From Chloroflexota bacterium (GTDB lineage Bacteria > Chloroflexota > Anaerolineae > DTPP01), in assembly GCA_012514615.1 (NCBI GenBank), contig JAAYZY010000406.1:1-5724 (forward strand): a stretch of 5,724 nt of DNA, written 5' to 3'. The notes under the pieces were generated by a model. It had not been told where the DNA came from, did not search any database, and saw nothing but the letters and a program-made list of their open reading frames with translations. The translations under genes and the position numbers were made by a program. This document shows positions 4,808 to 5,724 of the stretch, one piece after another. Within the stretch, counting starts at the first letter, position 1. The number at the start of each line of letters is the position of its first letter.

Positions 4808-5724
4808 ATGATCGAGGTGCAAGGGCTTTCCAAGACCTACGGGGATGTGCCGGCCCTGCGCGACGTCTCGTTCCGCATCGAGCGGGGCGAGGTGGTGGGC
4901 TTCTTGGGCCCCAACGGCGCGGGCAAGACCACCACCATGCGCATCCTCAGCGGCTACCTGCCCCCCTCTGGCGGGACGGCCAGCATCGCCGGGTTCGACG
5001 TCCAGCGGGACTCGCTGGAGGTGCGCCGGCGCATCGGCTACCTGCCAGAGACGGTGCCCCTCTACCCTGAGATGTCGGTGCAGAGCTACCTGGAGTTCAT
5101 GGCCACCCTGCGCCGTGTGGCCAAGCCCCGGCCGGCGGCCCAGACCGCAATGGAGCGCCTGCGCATCGCCGACCGGGCCGGTCAGGAGATCGGCAAGCTC
5201 TCCAAAGGTTACCGCCAGCGGGTCGGCCTGGACCAGGCCCTCATCCACGACCCCGAGGTGCTCATCCTGGACGAGCCCACCATCGGCCTGGACCCCAAGC
5301 AGATCATCGAGGTGCGGGAGCTGATCCGGGAGCTCGGCGCTGATCACACCGTCATTCTCAGCACCCACATCCTGCCGGAAGTGGAGCAGACCTGCCAGCG
5401 CGTGCTCATCATCAACGATGGGCAGTTGGTGGCCGAGGACACGCCGGCCCGCCTCACCACTCGCCTGAAAGGGGCTGAGCGCATCCACATTCAGGTGGCC
5501 GAAGACCACGCCGGCGGCGTCGCCCTGGAAGGGCTGGCCGAGGCGCTGGGCCAGGTGCCCGGGGTGGCCGCTGTGGAAGCGCTGGGTTCCGGCGTGTTCG
5601 AGGTGGAGAGCGCCTTGGAGCAGGACCTGCGCCCGCGTCTGGCTCGGCGCATCGTTGAGGGCGGCTGGGCGCTGCTGGAGATACGCCCGGTGGGCATGAG
5701 CCTGGAAGAGATCTTCTTGAAGCT
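4808..5724 (+). CDS. ABC transporter ATP-binding protein, GldA-like (3' end missing)
   Basis: This is the cytoplasmic ATPase subunit of an ABC-2-type transporter; 305 codons are visible before the window ends. Walker A is GPNGAGKT (34-41). GYLPE (77-81) has Glu81 where the Q-loop normally has Gln. The signature is LSKGYRQR (131-138) in place of LSGGQQQR, Walker B is VLILDEP (151-157), the D-loop is GLDP (160-163) and the H-loop is STHIL (185-189). The Glu and LSKGYRQR variants are typical of GldA-like ATPases. Residues from about 220 form a C-terminal domain ending in GMSLEEIFLK, close to the usual family end, so probably few residues are missing. The start is fixed by a perfect Shine-Dalgarno sequence and an in-frame TAG directly before the ATG (4805-4807). 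ABC-2 permease genes often follow such ATPases, but none is visible here. The substrate is unknown. Confidence 0.93.
   Translation, partial: MIEVQGLSKTYGDVPALRDVSFRIERGEVVGFLGPNGAGKTTTMRILSGYLPPSGGTASIAGFDVQRDSLEVRRRIGYLPETVPLYPEMSVQSYLEFMATLRRVAKPRPAAQTAMERLRIADRAGQEIGKLSKGYRQRVGLDQALIHDPEVLILDEPTIGLDPKQIIEVRELIRELGADHTVILSTHILPEVEQTCQRVLIINDGQLVAEDTPARLTTRLKGAERIHIQVAEDHAGGVALEGLAEALGQVPGVAAVEALGSGVFEVESALEQDLRPRLARRIVEGGWALLEIRPVGMSLEEIFLK

Larger units (their letters stand above)
4737..4811 (+). other. Possible leader mini-ORF ending in an ATGA overlap with the ABC gene
   Basis: AGGAGG at 4723-4728 is a good ribosome-binding site with no ATG after it. Eight nt downstream is CTG (4737), which opens a 24-codon frame whose TGA (4809-4811) overlaps the ABC ATG at 4808. 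TTG at 4731 and 4743 are alternative starts in the same frame. If translated, it could couple ribosomes to the ABC gene. The peptide has no recognisable features and the start codon is non-standard, so this is weakly supported. Confidence 0.15.

Overview
This GC-rich window carries five genes, all on the + strand. They form a de novo pyrimidine operon (pyrFE-pyrD-pyrK), then a separately promoted SAM-dependent methyltransferase with a C-terminal zinc ribbon, then the start of an ABC-transporter ATPase gene that runs off the right edge. The fused type-2 OMP decarboxylase/orotate phosphoribosyltransferase, the class 1B dihydroorotate dehydrogenase with its PyrK partner, and the GldA-like ABC ATPase together suggest a member of Chloroflexota (Anaerolineae or a relative). 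That assignment is inference from gene content, not from a database match.

Positions 1-169 form a leader with four successive hairpins. The last (118-142) is followed by a T-rich tract and resembles an intrinsic terminator, yet it ends only 18 nt before the pyrFE start codon, so it is a candidate attenuator. From 170 to 3326 the three pyr genes are joined by two 4-nt ATGA overlaps, which implies translational coupling. PyrD and PyrK form the NAD-linked enzyme that makes orotate. PyrE converts orotate to OMP and PyrF converts OMP to UMP, so this operon covers the last three steps of UMP synthesis.

The non-coding stretch 3327-3675 is the most unusual part. It holds two parS-like ParB-binding sites, centred 48 bp apart and sharing the 14-bp core GTTTCACGTGAAAC. 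The first sits in the middle of a perfect 34-bp palindrome just after the pyrK stop codon, so it may also act as a transcription terminator. No parA or parB gene is in the window. The rest of the stretch has GC-rich hairpins of unknown meaning and then an AT-rich island with a near-consensus sigma-70 promoter.

The methyltransferase gene (3676-4701) has an ambiguous start: a conventional GTG lies upstream of its best ribosome-binding site, and that site points to a CTG. A 106-bp gap follows, with a short inverted repeat, a hairpin, a possible leader mini-ORF and a perfect ten-base Shine-Dalgarno sequence. The ABC ATPase gene begins at 4808 and lacks only its very end.
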